Notes: generated from the letters alone by a model not told the origin. Positions 51,817-63,805 are shown, counted from the stretch's first letter. The stretch: DNA of 64,000 bases from Entamoeba invadens IP1 (GCF_000330505.1 NW_004440263.1:210976-274975); one strand, 5' to 3'. Program-made: numbers and translations.

Positions 51817-52800
51817 ATGTCAGCCAACCCAAAACGGCTTGATGCGTTTCATTGTATGATAGTCACAAAGTACTTTTCTACCATTGAAGACTTTATATCC
51901 ATTGAATTTGTATGTAAGAAGTTCAACGGAAACATGTCCAAGTTCCATTATAACCCGATTCCACTCAATTTGTTCACTCTCAAATTCTTCCCACATATTG
52001 AAACGTTCCATTTGTACACCGAAAAAGACTATAGCTTCTCGTCCACTAAATTCTATAGAAGAGTCATATGGACACCAACCGATTATACACAATGTTTGAT
52101 GTCTGAGAACGAGAATTTTGACTTCAAGAACGTCATTTTCTCTCGCCTTGATTTGAAGAAATGCCGCAGCGTCACATCAAATACGCAACAAACAACGTTT
52201 GAGGAAAAAGCACTGCAAGCGACGGAACTTGTGACATTTACTGTTCCCAGTTGTGTGCGCGGACTGTCCGAATTTTGTTTCTCGGAGTGCATGTACCTCA
52301 AAAATGTCGTCCTTCCCGACTCGATTACTTCACTAGGAAATTGTTGTTTTGCAAATTGTCACTCGTTAAGTACTTTTACTGTACCGCACTGTGTCCGCTC
52401 GTTGGCTTTTGGTTGTTTCCAGAGCTGCAAGAATTTGAGTCAGATCGAGTTAAGTCAGCATCTTACCTCTTTAGGGGGGTGTTGTTTCTATGGCTGTTCT
52501 TCCCTTGAACAACTTCATTTGCCGTGTTACCTCGAAACCATTGGAGAGTATTGTTTTACTGACTGCAAGAGTCTTAAACACCTTTCTTTGACAAAAACGC
52601 CTTTGAAAGAAGTCAAAAAGGGGTGCTTTTCGGGGTGTGTAAATCTCGGAAATATCGACTTACCAACTTCTGTTACTAATTTGGGAGATTATTGTTTCTA
52701 TGGGTGTAACAGTTTAGAGTCTCTGTATATCCCCAAGAGCGTCGAAGTCGTTGGGACAAACTGCTTCTGTGCCACAACACACACTTTCCTCACTAGTTAA
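51817..52800 (+). CDS. BspA-like leucine-rich repeat protein
   Basis: 327 aa from ATG 51817; the open frame extends slightly upstream without an ATG. The N-terminal 115 residues resemble the F-box-like head found in Entamoeba LRR proteins. From about 130 to the end there are seven or so Treponema/BspA-type LRRs of about 23 residues, each with a GxCCFxxCxSLxxLxLPxSxxxLGxxCF pattern in which cysteines are unusually frequent. In Entamoeba this is a very large family; some members reach the cell surface without a signal peptide. None is seen here and there is no membrane segment, so it may be cytosolic. The sequence ends soon after a final repeat, so truncation is not evident. Confidence 0.85.
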   Translation: MSANPKRLDAFHCMIVTKYFSTIEDFISIEFVCKKFNGNMSKFHYNPIPLNLFTLKFFPHIETFHLYTEKDYSFSSTKFYRRVIWTPTDYTQCLMSENENFDFKNVIFSRLDLKKCRSVTSNTQQTTFEEKALQATELVTFTVPSCVRGLSEFCFSECMYLKNVVLPDSITSLGNCCFANCHSLSTFTVPHCVRSLAFGCFQSCKNLSQIELSQHLTSLGGCCFYGCSSLEQLHLPCYLETIGEYCFTDCKSLKHLSLTKTPLKEVKKGCFSGCVNLGNIDLPTSVTNLGDYCFYGCNSLESLYIPKSVEVVGTNCFCATTHTFLTS

Positions 52801-52880
52801 ATTATAGTTTATTAATTATAATTATCTAATTATAGTTTTTAATAATTTAATAGTAAAACTCGACTTAAGAACGAATTGAA

Positions 52881-53522
52881 TTATCCGATGGTCTCTCTGT
52901 AATTGTAATCAACACCAGCAGAACAGATTGAAACATCCCCTCTGTACTGTTTCATTGTTGGCCAAGACCACCCACCGAACCCGCCAAAATCACCAAAGCT
53001 ATCCCAATTGTCGTAGTGAGGATACCACAAAGGGGTATAAGAAGCACCACCCCAAGTGTAATCACCAAAGATGTTTCCCCAATAGTACGCCGATGCGTAA
53101 ACACCATTGACAATTTGTTCGGCGTTGGCTTCGTTCATCATCCGCTCGAAGAAGTCTCTGTTGCTACCAACATCATTATACCAATCACCTTCTATGTCAA
53201 ACCAGACACGCTTAAAGTTCATGCGGTTGTTATATACTTGTTGCCAAAAGTCGGCGACTTGACCTTCGGGATTGCCACATGAAAGACATGGGTAGAAGTA
53301 CACCTCGGAATTGTCACCAGTAAATCCTACAGACTGCGCTTGTCCTAAAGTATATGGGGCATTATCGTCAAAGTACCCAGGAGAACACCAAGATCGGCAG
53401 ATGAAGAACCCATTAAACCCATTGTCTCTGAGGCATTGGATTGATCCTGCATCAGTCGGTTGTGAAACATCAACGCCATAGTAGGCTGCAAGGCAAGCAG
53501 TCAAGAAAACAAAGAAGAACAT
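52881..53522 (-). CDS. Secreted GH25 lysozyme
   Basis: 213 aa with a short signal peptide (MFFFVFLTACLAA). Glycoside hydrolase family 25 cleaves bacterial peptidoglycan. Visible signature: YYGVDVSQPTD at the mature N-terminus (Asp18) and WFDIEGDW with the D-x-E catalytic pair (Asp109, Glu111), and strand ends such as GVYASAYYW and LWYPHYD. Length is normal for a single-domain GH25. Six or more Cys suggest disulphides, common for secreted amoebal forms. It would act in phagosomes or outside the cell on ingested bacteria. GH25 genes in amoebae are thought to be of bacterial or phage origin. No cell-wall-binding repeats. Confidence 0.92.
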   Translation of the reverse strand: MFFFVFLTACLAAYYGVDVSQPTDAGSIQCLRDNGFNGFFICRSWCSPGYFDDNAPYTLGQAQSVGFTGDNSEVYFYPCLSCGNPEGQVADFWQQVYNNRMNFKRVWFDIEGDWYNDVGSNRDFFERMMNEANAEQIVNGVYASAYYWGNIFGDYTWGGASYTPLWYPHYDNWDSFGDFGGFGGWSWPTMKQYRGDVSICSAGVDYNYRETIG

Positions 53523-54086
53523 TACTTAAGAGTACTTTATTTGGTCTTTTATTTGAAAAAAGCATTTTCAAATGTTTTTGTTTGGTTTAAAAAACATATG
53601 GAAAGGTATATTATGCCCATACATGTTATGTTCAATAAAATTGTCTCAAAAGAAGAAATGAAAGTAATTGTTACAGTCTTTATAGTAGTATTTACATTTT
53701 CTATGTTTTTAATTTTGTTTGAGTTGGTAAAAATAATAGAATATTGTTGTGTGTTTACTCAAAACAATGATCAAATGCTGAAAAAATTGAATTGAAAATA
53801 GAATAACATTGAGTATGAGAATATTCATACAACAACCTAAAAATGTTTTGAAAAAATACGAATGTGTAAATTAAATTATAATAAATTAATTATAATAATT
53901 AATTGTTTTTTTTAATGTTATTTTTATACTAATAAATATTATACTTTTAATAAATTATATAATTATAATTAATTGTTTTATATTTTACATAATAATTGGT
54001 ATTATTAATTTATTATTTCAGTATAGTTAAAATATTGAGTATATTTAACTATAAAAATACTATAACAAAACCTAAGTAAAATGCAA
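53523..54086. other. Intergenic spacer
   Basis: AT-rich. A short frame at 53541-53795 has a hydrophobic segment but no ATG at its upstream end and no family, so I do not call it. Confidence 0.5.
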
Positions 54087-55625
54087 TTAAAACAATGAAA
54101 TCAATAATAGGCAAACAAACAGACAGACGGTTGCCAATTGGCCACTTCTGATGTTTTCATTGATTTCTGAAATGCATCTTCCACCAGTTGTGCAAACGAA
54201 CCCGTCACGACATGTCCCACAATTAGGTTTGCAGAATTCGGACCAGTGGTTAGTACCATCGACAACTGATGTGTTTGTTATCCGGCACTCCATATTGTCA
54301 CAGTCCCATGAAAGGTGGTCGCAATGGTATTGGTTATCATTTGCATCACTTCTTGTTAAATATGCACTTCTCAAAATGATGTAAGACCCTATAGGGACGA
54401 ACCCACTGAAAGCAAAGAGATTGGTGAATGAGTAGTCAGTATTCTTAAATGCGGCTCTTAGATGTATTGTCTTTTTGTCACCAGTCAGATAGAACTTTGT
54501 TGTTAAATTAGTGTCTATGTATTCCATTGTTTCTATGTTGATTTTACCATATTCCCTGTTCCTCACAAGAATAGTCCTAGCGAACTCATAGTTATCTGTG
54601 TTCTCAACTTCAAACTCAACAACTAACTCTTTGAAGTCTTGTGATATTAACATTTCAGTGGGATAGAAGAAACCTACTGATAAAAAGCCCTTACCATCGA
54701 TGATTTCATTCGACGTCAACTTCATCTGTTCATTTGTGAAATCGTACATTGCACCTTCCCCATTTCTATTCACTTGCCAAACTTGCCATCTCATAAATGT
54801 TGAATTGCTGACCTCTCCTTCCTTCCAAATTTTATCATCAATGACAAATTTACAGTTTTTCGGTCGGACAGCTTTGAACCGCGAAGCCAACCCTATTGTT
54901 GTTGGCATGGTCAGGTTCGGATTTTTTATTATCAGCTTGTTGTAATCAAATGATATGAGTCGCAATTCAGAAATACCATCTTCAATTTTGAAAGAGAATG
55001 TGCCATCAATGTTTTGTCCATATATCTTTTCTTTTCCTTTGGTTACAACAGTCACTTGTTCAATAATTTGGTTTGAGTTGCCAACTTGGACCTTGGCTGT
55101 GTTATTATCAGTGCTCAACACGAAGAGAGATGGGTTGACGCCTTGGTCTATATCACTGGGTGAAAACGTGACTTGAGTAAAATAATTTGTTGAACCTTCA
55201 AGACCGCCAGTGAGTTGGCTGATCGTTTTTGAAGTGACCCCGAAAAACCTTTCAGTCAATTCTGGGGTCATCAACGTGTTGTTGACTTTCAAATTCATGA
55301 AGCCAGCTACCATGCAAACAATGGGTCTCTGCGAAGGACCAACCATTACCATATATTCACCACATCTGTTGAGACGGCTGTTTGTCTTGTTCAAGTAAAG
55401 ATACTTTCTATTAACATAACAGAGTGTTTCTCTGTTGTGTGCAACAATAACCTTTTTGTAATCAGGTACTTGATGATAACAATCTTCAGATTCTAATATG
55501 TCTACTTGGTCACTTTCATAGTTTACGGCAGCAAAGTCGTATATGCAGACCGATTTTGACGTGGTTGCTGTTTGAGAGTTACAAAGAATCGCCAAGGAAA
55601 GTAAGAGAATAACAGAAAATTGCAT
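54087..55625 (-). CDS. Putative GPI-anchored surface protein, expansin-like fold possible
   Basis: 512 aa from ATG 55625 (the open frame extends upstream without ATG). Signal peptide MQFSVILLLSLAILCNS at the start and a C-terminal hydrophobic tail without cytoplasmic residues (LATVCLFVCLLLISLF) after a small-residue region, the pattern of a GPI-anchored protein. The part about 25-110 has spaced Cys and CGEYMVMVGPSQRPIVC, which faintly resembles the double-psi beta barrel of expansins, with a following beta-rich domain. The C-terminus has a Cys-rich module (CKPNCGTCRDGFVCTTGGRC). Many N-x-T/S sites. Function unknown; carbohydrate binding is a guess from the fold resemblance. Confidence 0.6.
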   Translation of the reverse strand: MQFSVILLLSLAILCNSQTATTSKSVCIYDFAAVNYESDQVDILESEDCYHQVPDYKKVIVAHNRETLCYVNRKYLYLNKTNSRLNRCGEYMVMVGPSQRPIVCMVAGFMNLKVNNTLMTPELTERFFGVTSKTISQLTGGLEGSTNYFTQVTFSPSDIDQGVNPSLFVLSTDNNTAKVQVGNSNQIIEQVTVVTKGKEKIYGQNIDGTFSFKIEDGISELRLISFDYNKLIIKNPNLTMPTTIGLASRFKAVRPKNCKFVIDDKIWKEGEVSNSTFMRWQVWQVNRNGEGAMYDFTNEQMKLTSNEIIDGKGFLSVGFFYPTEMLISQDFKELVVEFEVENTDNYEFARTILVRNREYGKINIETMEYIDTNLTTKFYLTGDKKTIHLRAAFKNTDYSFTNLFAFSGFVPIGSYIILRSAYLTRSDANDNQYHCDHLSWDCDNMECRITNTSVVDGTNHWSEFCKPNCGTCRDGFVCTTGGRCISEINENIRSGQLATVCLFVCLLLISLF

Positions 55626-55643
55626 TTGATTTAAAAAGATCAA

Positions 55644-57992
55644 CGAGGAGGTTAAATAGCCTAAATATGAAAGTATCTCTTTTTAGCTTAATCTCTTAAA
55701 TTTTCATTTTTAATTTCAGTCATTTATTTCAAGTATATCTGGTCCAACATGGGATAAAAAGGTGGAAGTTATTAAAGTTTGTTTTTTGGAGGGTTTGTAT
55801 TGGTTGTAATTTGGGTTTTACAAGTGTTCTATTTTATTGACTGTTTATTACTTATTAAAAACCCCACAATTTCAATTTGCTTCATATGAATGAGCTTCAA
55901 ACTGAAGTCTCGTTTGAATAAGAATGTTTTTGTTCGGTTTATAATTTAAAATGTGTTAAATTGCATTTAGAAAAAATCTTTTAGAAATTTATCTTTTATA
56001 AATATTGACACGGTTGATACAAATGAAAATAAAGCTATAATTTATAATTGTTTTTTTAAAGTGGGAGTTATTTTTCTATAAATTAAATAAAAAATCATTG
56101 TTCAATGGATTTATTCTTTAATTTAAAAATACAAAATAATTTAATTCTTGAAGGGAGTTATTCTAGAAATGAATTTCAAAAAATACATAAAGATGCCGAG
56201 AGTTTATTTGAAGGAATAAACTCTAATAGACATTGACTAAAAAAAACGGGAAAAACGTATACAAATAAGATTTTGACAATTTCAACAATTTTGAACATAT
56301 GTTCATTTTTATATCTGTTGGTTAAACTGGATTATTTTTCTATAATTTATAACAAACATTCTATGAATTATAAATATTATTAATAATTTAATCAAACACA
56401 CTAATTTATTAATTGTTATATTGGAGAGATATTCGCCTGACTTCGAAAAGGTCAGTTTGTTTTATTACATAAATACAAGGCACTAATAAAATTGCATAAA
56501 TATCAATGTTATATAATCATTATATACTAGACTGCTTTAAGTCGACGAAAAAGGTTGAAATATTTTTGAAAAATAGTATTATTAAAAACTCTTTCCAACA
56601 ATATTATTATATTTAGTTTAATTTTAAACAAAATGTTTTTTTTTAAACAAACCATTCAAAATTTAAAGATATTTTTAACTCGATAATTGTAAACAAAACA
56701 GGGTGTGCCAAACCAGGATGGAATTGGCCGATATAAATAGAGCAGTTTTTGGCAAAGAAAAATAAAAAATAAGCATGATAATATAAAAATTTGTGTTTTT
56801 CAGCATTTTCGAATAACAATTACAAATAATTATTTAGTTTTTTCTTTTTTTCATTAAATTCTTAAATTTTTTATTTAATTTTTAATTCTTAAAAATAATA
56901 TAAAATTATAGTTATTAAAATATAATTTTTAATTTATAATAACTAAATGCCAATAATCGGATTATTTAATTAATATAATATAAATATTATTATCTTAAAT
57001 TTACAAATCACGCTTTTATAGTCTTTATTCGTCTCCTTATTTATTTTATGTTCTCGAACTTTATTCCATCCATTATCAATTGTATAGTTTTTATTAACAA
57101 TATAAATCATTTAACACGAGTCAATTGTTTTTTATTATATTCCAAAAGGTGCGAAGGTTAATTATTTAATATAAATAATACTTCTTATTACCTGTTTTGC
57201 TGTAGATCCGATTCCAAACATGTCAAATTTTTTGAGTTATAATATATTTTTTTATTAATTATGTTTTGTATTAGTTTATATTTTTCAATGTCTGTTATTA
57301 GTATAAAGAATTCAACTGTATAACACCCAACTGTCTGGTTAAATAAATAACTTAGGGGCCACATAAATTAAAGTGGTCATCTTGTCATTGTTATTTTATT
57401 ATAGCTCGGAATCGATTGACCAAATTTTAACATTGTAACACTCAATTGTCTTGTTAGATAAAATAAATTATAGTGGTCATCCAAATGAATTATCTATTCA
57501 TCACCATTCTATGTCACATACTTGACTATCCAACAAGTATTCATTAATAAAATTTATTTTCGTTATAATTTACTCTAAAACAATTAATTTTTATATTATT
57601 TTCAGTTTCTCATTGTTTCCCACAGAGCAAAAAATTGTAAATCAGAAAGAAAAAAAAAGAAATTATCATTTTTGTCTTTTTGGTTTGCCACGTCACAAAA
57701 ATGCCACGCAGTGCACAAATTGTTACGGTTTGGATTACCCTGATTTCAAACATTAAAAATTGTGATTTTTGTGGATTATAACGCATAAATAGTTTTTAGT
57801 ATAGTGGTTGTCATAAAAAATAAGACTGTGAATAAATAAATTACAGAAAATTATGATAACTGTTTGTGTGCATTTATTTTTTGTTATTAATTACCATTAC
57901 AAGTGAACAAATCAGATGTTGATCACTATTTTGAATTAAACAATTCAAACTGTTTAAAAATAAAAAATCAAATCAAATTAATACGACAATCA
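55644..57992. other. AT-rich desert
   Basis: No gene found. A diverged direct repeat (GTATAACACCCAACTGTCTG near 57317 and GTAACACTCAATTGTCTTG near 57436, each followed by AGTGGTCATC) spans about 57315-57490. Otherwise unstructured. Confidence 0.55.
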
Positions 57993-58791
57993 TTAAGCGA
58001 TGACTTTAGACCATTTCATGTGGAAATACGCTCCAAATACAATGACTGCTTTTTCAAAAAATGGTAAATACCAAAACCCTTCAATAATGATGCAAAATAT
58101 ATTAAATATTAATCCTATGGTACATACAATAACACACATCACACACAAATCACCACAGTTTTTTACGAGATGTAAATCTTTTGGATTTTGTATATGCGTA
58201 AACTGTCTCGTATATTTTATATTGTCCTCTATAAAGCACAACAAATATAGTCGATATAAAAACAAACGCATTGAAACAGAACAAGATTTCAGTGAATAAA
58301 TCAACACCCATATACACAAAACAATTAAAAAGTATTAATATAAACAACATTATCCATTTGAGTTTAGTTAATGCTTCTAATATTTCTCTTTGCGTTAACT
58401 GATCAATGTTTAAAACATCCGCCAAGTTGCTTTCATTGATATTCCAGACATTCCAAACGATGTTCACAAAAATAAAATCTATTGACAACACTAAATCGAT
58501 AGTTGGCAATTTTTTTATCCACGTGACTTTAAACAAACAAAGCAGTGCCGTTTTGAGTACAAAATAAATAGGAACTGAAAACATCGAAATTAAGTGCCTC
58601 CATCCTTCGACTTTTTCGTACTTCAAAAACTCAAAAGGCACATCAATTTCCGCGTCTTGTTTTGTGATTTCCCTGACGTTTGTGAGGTCTTCCCAGTTAT
58701 TAATTTCGCTATCATCTCCACAAAGGTCTATGGTCTCTACTGAAGGTGGAAGTGTGACTTTGGCACCAAATATCTTCACATATTTTAACAT
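57993..58791 (-). pseudogene. Multi-TM C-terminal part of a broken gene
   Basis: Two overlapping frames. The first (58791-58150) starts MLKYVKIFGAKVTLPPSVET, then has several hydrophobic segments (ISMFSVPIYFVLKTALLCLF, VLSIDFIFVNIVW, LKWIMLFILILFNCFVYMGV, FCFNAFVFISTIFVVLY). The second (58319-57993) continues the membrane-protein character in another frame (DLCVMCVIVCTIGLIFNIFC). The first also overlaps the frame upstream by seven bases at ATGTTAA. This looks like one gene with the upstream ORF, interrupted by two frame changes; unrecognised introns or assembly errors are alternatives. Confidence 0.5.
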
Positions 58792-59594
58792 GCTGAACCA
58801 TTGTAATTGCCACTCTCCACAAAGGCTGCACTAGATGGAAGATATAAATGGTCGTACAGTTGTTTCTCACAAGGGCGCGTGAAGTCGAAGGGAAAGTACT
58901 TCCACTGCTTATTAACAAGAAATTGAAGTTTGTTGGCAGTGACAAGAAAATGGAAGTGATCTGGAACGTCGTAATTTACCAACTTCTGTTGTGGAAATTC
59001 GCAGTAAAATACTTTGAATATGACTTGATATGTCTTTAAGTTCGTCTTTAAAATTTCCGTCTTAAATTTAGTTACATCATTAAAGTCTAACACATAAAAT
59101 ATTATTTTTCGTAACTTGGGAAGGCACTTAAAAGGTATGAAATTGTCTAAAAAGTCCAAACCCATGAACACGACCGTCTCAACGTTGTTATAATCTGATT
59201 CGGGCGGAGGGTGTGTTATAACTAAAGTCTTCAAGTATCTTGAAAAGTTTGGTACGTCGAGTATTGAGTAAAACTGTTGAATTGGATCATTACAACTGTT
59301 GGAGTCTTTGTTCACTTTATTTGAAGTGAAATTATCAAGAAAATATGATGAATTGAAGAATGAAAAATACGTTGTAAGTGCTTTGTTTGGAATGTGAAGC
59401 GTTTTTAAAAGTGGAAAAGTTTTCTTAATGATTTTGAGTGTGTCAAATGTTGTTAATTCGTATGACCACGGATTCGTTTCTGCACAAAAACAACTTTGAA
59501 ACGTTGTTTTGGAAACACTAATAAATATTGGAAGAACACTGACCGTTATATACAGTATAACGTTATTGAAATCGTCAGGAGAAAGTCGTACCAT
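58785..59594 (-). CDS. LRR/F-box-like N-terminal part of the same locus
   Basis: 269 aa from a clear ATG. The arrangement resembles the N-terminal region of Entamoeba LRR (BspA/F-box-like) proteins: a hydrophobic start with ISVSKTTFQSCF, then LKIIKKTFPLLKTLHIPNKAL and a second repeat-like KTLVITHPPPES...VVFMGLDFLDNF. The stop overlaps the start of the downstream frame by ATGTTAA and the next frame begins with a fitting LPPSVETIDL repeat, so the original protein probably continued. No signal peptide. If translated as is, it would be a short LRR-like protein of unknown role. Confidence 0.5.
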   Translation of the reverse strand: MVRLSPDDFNNVILYITVSVLPIFISVSKTTFQSCFCAETNPWSYELTTFDTLKIIKKTFPLLKTLHIPNKALTTYFSFFNSSYFLDNFTSNKVNKDSNSCNDPIQQFYSILDVPNFSRYLKTLVITHPPPESDYNNVETVVFMGLDFLDNFIPFKCLPKLRKIIFYVLDFNDVTKFKTEILKTNLKTYQVIFKVFYCEFPQQKLVNYDVPDHFHFLVTANKLQFLVNKQWKYFPFDFTRPCEKQLYDHLYLPSSAAFVESGNYNGSAC

Positions 59595-60231
59595 TAATTC
59601 TTTTCGAGTTGATGTTGTTCGGACTTTATATCATTTTTTCTTTTCATATAAAAACCAGTAAATGAAACTATTCGTATGGTAAAAATTGTTATTAAAATAT
59701 ACAATTCATTTATTCTGTAACTAAAAAAAGTTTGAATTAATAAATTCAAACAGACTAAACAATATGTATTTATCCATAATATTATTTACATTTCTATTGT
59801 TATATTTATAAATGTATTATAATTATTTCCTATTTTTTATTATTTGTACAAACAATTGAAAATTTGCATATAAATAATAAATAACTAAATTTTATAACAA
59901 TTAGTTTAACATTGTTTTAGCTATTATAATGGACGTTTAATCTCAAATAAGTATTATATCTATAATTTTAATTATAAAGTTTTTTCCTTAATAAATACTA
60001 TTATATTATAAGAATAATATTATTATTTTATTTATCAACTTTAATTGTTAACTATGTTTTTTTATTTAACTGGTTTCTATTTTTACGATTATTACAATAG
60101 TTTATTATTTATTAATTATAGATAAATTACTGTTAAAAATGGTTTTTAAGATATTGCAGAAGCTGTTTTTTAACCGTAAAATAATCAAACCAGTTAACTC
60201 AATTTGAAACTAAGAAAACAGTCTCAAATAA
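59595..60231. other. AT-rich spacer before the receptor kinase
   Basis: A/T-rich, no gene. No exact GAAC box, but AACTCAATTTGAAACTAAG lies shortly before the start codon at 60232. Confidence 0.45.
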
Positions 60232-63200
60232 ATGCACCTTCTTTTAAACCTTATTGCGGTTGCAACTTCGTTGATTGCGAATTGTAAAACACAAATGTCG
60301 GATACACAGTGTTTGATTTGTGATGAAGGGTACTATTTGAAGCTTCAAGAAGATGGATCTGATATTGTTCCTTCTTTAGATTGTGCTAAAATTGAAGAAG
60401 ATTTGTTCTGTGAAAAAAGACTTGGAGATGAATGTGTATTATGTAGTGAAGGGTATTTTGTTCACTTAGGACAATGCCAAAAATGTCCAATGGAGAATTG
60501 CTTATATTGTAATTTAACTCAATGGTTTTGAGTGTTCTCAACCAGACACACCAGAATCAAGTTTCAAATTTACACTGGTCCAACGACATTCAAAGTGCTT
60601 GGGACTGTAGAGATCCNNNNNNNNNNNNNNNNNNNNNNNNNNNNNNNNNNNNNNNNNNNNNNNNNNNNNNNNNNNNNNNNNNNNNNNNNNNNNNNNNNNN
60701 NNNNNNNNNNNNNNNNGGACTGGGAAGTACTTAGATCCAACCACAAAACATTGTGTGCCTTGCTCTCTTAATTGCGAACTTTGCACCAACAACACTAATT
60801 GTTTCTCGTGCACAAATCACACACTTCTTATCAAGTCTGACGACTCGAGTGTAAGCCCTGATCGCTGTGAAGTAATTGACAATTGTAAAGAAAGTGCATT
60901 GATGGAAGACAGATGTGAAGGCTGTAATAATGGTTTCAGACTTGAAAATGGAAAATGTGTCAATTGTGCTGATAATTGTAACATTTGTATTGAAAATGTT
61001 ACTGCATCTGGTGACCCCAGTAAATCAATCTGTACTCAATGTGCAGAGGGTTATATTATGAAAAACGGAGCGTGTAAAAGTCTTGTTGAATTGAACTGTT
61101 TGGAAGGAGATGTATTTTATGGATGTTTTGAGTGCCTTTCTGGGTATTTCTTTAACTCCGACTTGGACTGTGAAAAATGCGAAGAGAAGTGTGGCGAGTG
61201 TGTTAACACAAAAGATACATGTCTGACGTGTGGAGAGAAATATTACTTTTCAAGAGAAACAAACGATTGTATACTCGTTGGTGATAATTGTGAAATATCC
61301 GACCAAAGTGGCTGCCTGAGTTGTGTAGATGGTACGACTGTTGGTACTGAATTGGATCCTGGATGGTACGTTCCCATTGGTTCTCAAGTATGTGTAAACT
61401 GTGATGAAGAGTGTAAGTTGTGTTCGAAAGAATCATATAGATGCACTGCTTGTATTAGTGGGTATACTTTGATTAAGAATGAAAGTGAAGATTTTTACAG
61501 GTGTAAAAAACAGAGTGAACATTGTATGAACTCTGAGTTGGGGTATTGCACACAATGCCAAGATGGGTACTTTGTGAAAGGTGATGATATAAAGGATTGT
61601 ATTAAGTGCGATGAATCGTGTGCCACTTGTAAAGACATCACTAGTTGTAATACATGCAATGAAGACTACTTTATGCCAAAATACTTTCAAGACAATAACA
61701 TTAAAATGTTGTGTTATCCGAAGGCTGAAATTAATGAGACGTGTGAAACAAATGCAAATGGGTGTGGAGAGTGTCATGACGGTTATTACATGAACAAAGA
61801 AGACTTGAAAGAATACAAATGCAGTGTATGTCCCAAAGAGTGTCTTACTTGCAAATTCAACAACACTGATTCCTCAAACTATTCTGTTGGAAACATTGTT
61901 TGCACGTTGTGTCCGACAGACAAGGAGTATGTCAATAACGGGAAATGCCATTTATGCTCTGAGATTGATAATTGCATTTCTTGTGCAGGAGAAAAGTGTA
62001 CAAAGTGCAGTGAAGGGTTTTCACTCACAAGTGATGGACTTGAGTGCTATAGAACTCGGTGGGAATTGATCATCCCATTTGTGGTGATTGGTGTCTTGAT
62101 CCTCATAGTTATTGTGATAACATTTGTTGTGGTAATACTAGTGAGGAAACGAAAGAGCGCGAAAACTGAAAACAAAGAGATTCGTCCTTTCAAAGTTGGA
62201 AATGAGCTGGAGATGCTCCTGATGCTTGCGGACAACGAGAAGTTCCCATTAAAGACAGACAAGTGGGTACTCAACTTTGGGTTAGTTAAAGAACATGCAA
62301 AAGTCGGTCAGGAATACAATGAAGTTGTCAATTTGGCGAATATGACTGATAAAACATACTACTTTGAATTTCACATGACCCCGAGTCATCGATATGAAAT
62401 GGAAATCTACCCATTGAGTGGCACTCTTAAGCCCTCGACTGCAGTACAAATCACTTTCAGAATAACGATGTTGTGCACTGCTTCTGTGTATGACCACATT
62501 GGAATAACAGCAGTTGATGTAGAAGAAGACGTCAAAGAAACGGCCAAATTCACAATGGGGTTTGAGGCTGAAGTCTCGACTAAACTTGACCACACCGAAC
62601 TGTTACCAATTATGCCGGCAATTGGCGAAGGAGCGTTTGGTATTGTGTTTAAGGGGAAGTACCGAGGACGGGATGTTGCGATAAAGAAGATGAAAGCAAG
62701 AAACTTGACCATTGACCAAGAGAAACAGTTTACACATGAAATTAATATGTTGACACAATTACGAAGCATGGTGGTCATCGAGTACGTTGGCGCTGTATTC
62801 ACTGAAGGGGAGATATCGATTGTAACTGAATATGCAGAATATGGCAGTCTAAGTAAAGTGTGGGGAAAGTACCCAATCGACCATCAGATGAAAATGAAAA
62901 TTCTGAACGATTTTGCTGTTGCATTGGCCTTTATACATGAGAACGAATTTATTCATAGAGATGTTAAAGGAGAGAATTTGCTCATATTCAGTATGAATCC
63001 GCATACCCCCATCTCGTCGAAATTGACAGACTTTGGGACGTGCAGAAGTATCTCTGAAAACGCCTTGAAAATCAGAGCACTGTCTCAATCAATTGGAACC
63101 CCAACATACATGCCACCAGAGTGTCTGGAGAACAACACGAACTATGGGTATCCAGTCGACGTCTATTCTTTTGGAATAGTGTTGTATGAAACGTTTATAG

Positions 63201-63544
63201 AAGGTAATGCCTACGAGAATGATGATCGGTTCACACAACCTTGGGTCATCCCACAGTTTGTGATTGAAGGAAATCGTCTTGAAAAGCCAAGAGAGATGGA
63301 AGACTACTATTGGGACCTCATTGAGAAATGTTGGAAGCAGAAGGCAGAGGAGAGACCAACGTTCTTGGATATTTTAGATATCATGAAGACGTGGGACGTC
63401 GACATCGAAAGGTCGTACAGTGTTGTCATGGAAATGAGAAAGAATCAAATGAAAAGAAATACAGGAGAACTGAATCAATTTGAGGAACAATCAGACATAG
63501 ACAACATCAGTTTACCATCTACCACGTCATCAGACTATTTCTAA
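60232..63544 (+). CDS. Transmembrane receptor protein kinase (TMK), gapped assembly
   Basis: Entamoeba TMK: signal peptide (MHLLLNLIAVATSLIANC), a long extracellular region of CxxC-rich repeats, one membrane segment (near 62065-62145: VIGVLILIVIVITFVVVILV), an Ig/MSP-like beta-rich stretch, and a cytosolic kinase. The kinase has GEGAFG, VAIKKM, HRDVKGENLL (His codon at 62954), DFGTCR and a PPE in place of APE; it looks active and Tyr-kinase-like/TKL. The reading frame is broken at about 60525-60531 (TGGTTTTGA; loss of one T would give a Cys-containing FECS continuation), just before the 100-N gap at 60617-60716, and resumes in one frame after it. Sequence error next to the gap is likelier than true truncation. 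TMKs are a large surface family thought to sense ligands. Confidence 0.8.
60617..60716. other. Assembly gap (100 N)
   Basis: Exactly 100 N, a conventional gap of unknown size inside the receptor-kinase ectodomain. Confidence 0.99.
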
Positions 63545-63805
63545 TTGAATTTAATTACTATTTTAATTTCAATTTATTAGTATAGTAAAATATTATTATA
63601 AAATAATATTTATATTAATAAATTACTATTTATTTTTTAAACAAACTATAACTATAACTATTGAATAGTTATAGTTAATATATACTAAAATAGATAATTC
63701 ATATGTCAAAACAATTACATACTAATAAATTACTAAAACTCATAGTTTTATACATTGTAATAGTTAATAGAACTAATAAAAAACCATTTATAATATCTGA
63801 ATAGT

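Noticed and set aside
53541..53795. Small membrane-protein-like frame
   Set aside because: No ATG at the frame start, Val/Phe-rich by composition, overlapping the leader of the lysozyme gene on the other strand.
58000..58299. 99-codon plus-strand frame
   Set aside because: Shadow of the multi-TM locus on the minus strand.
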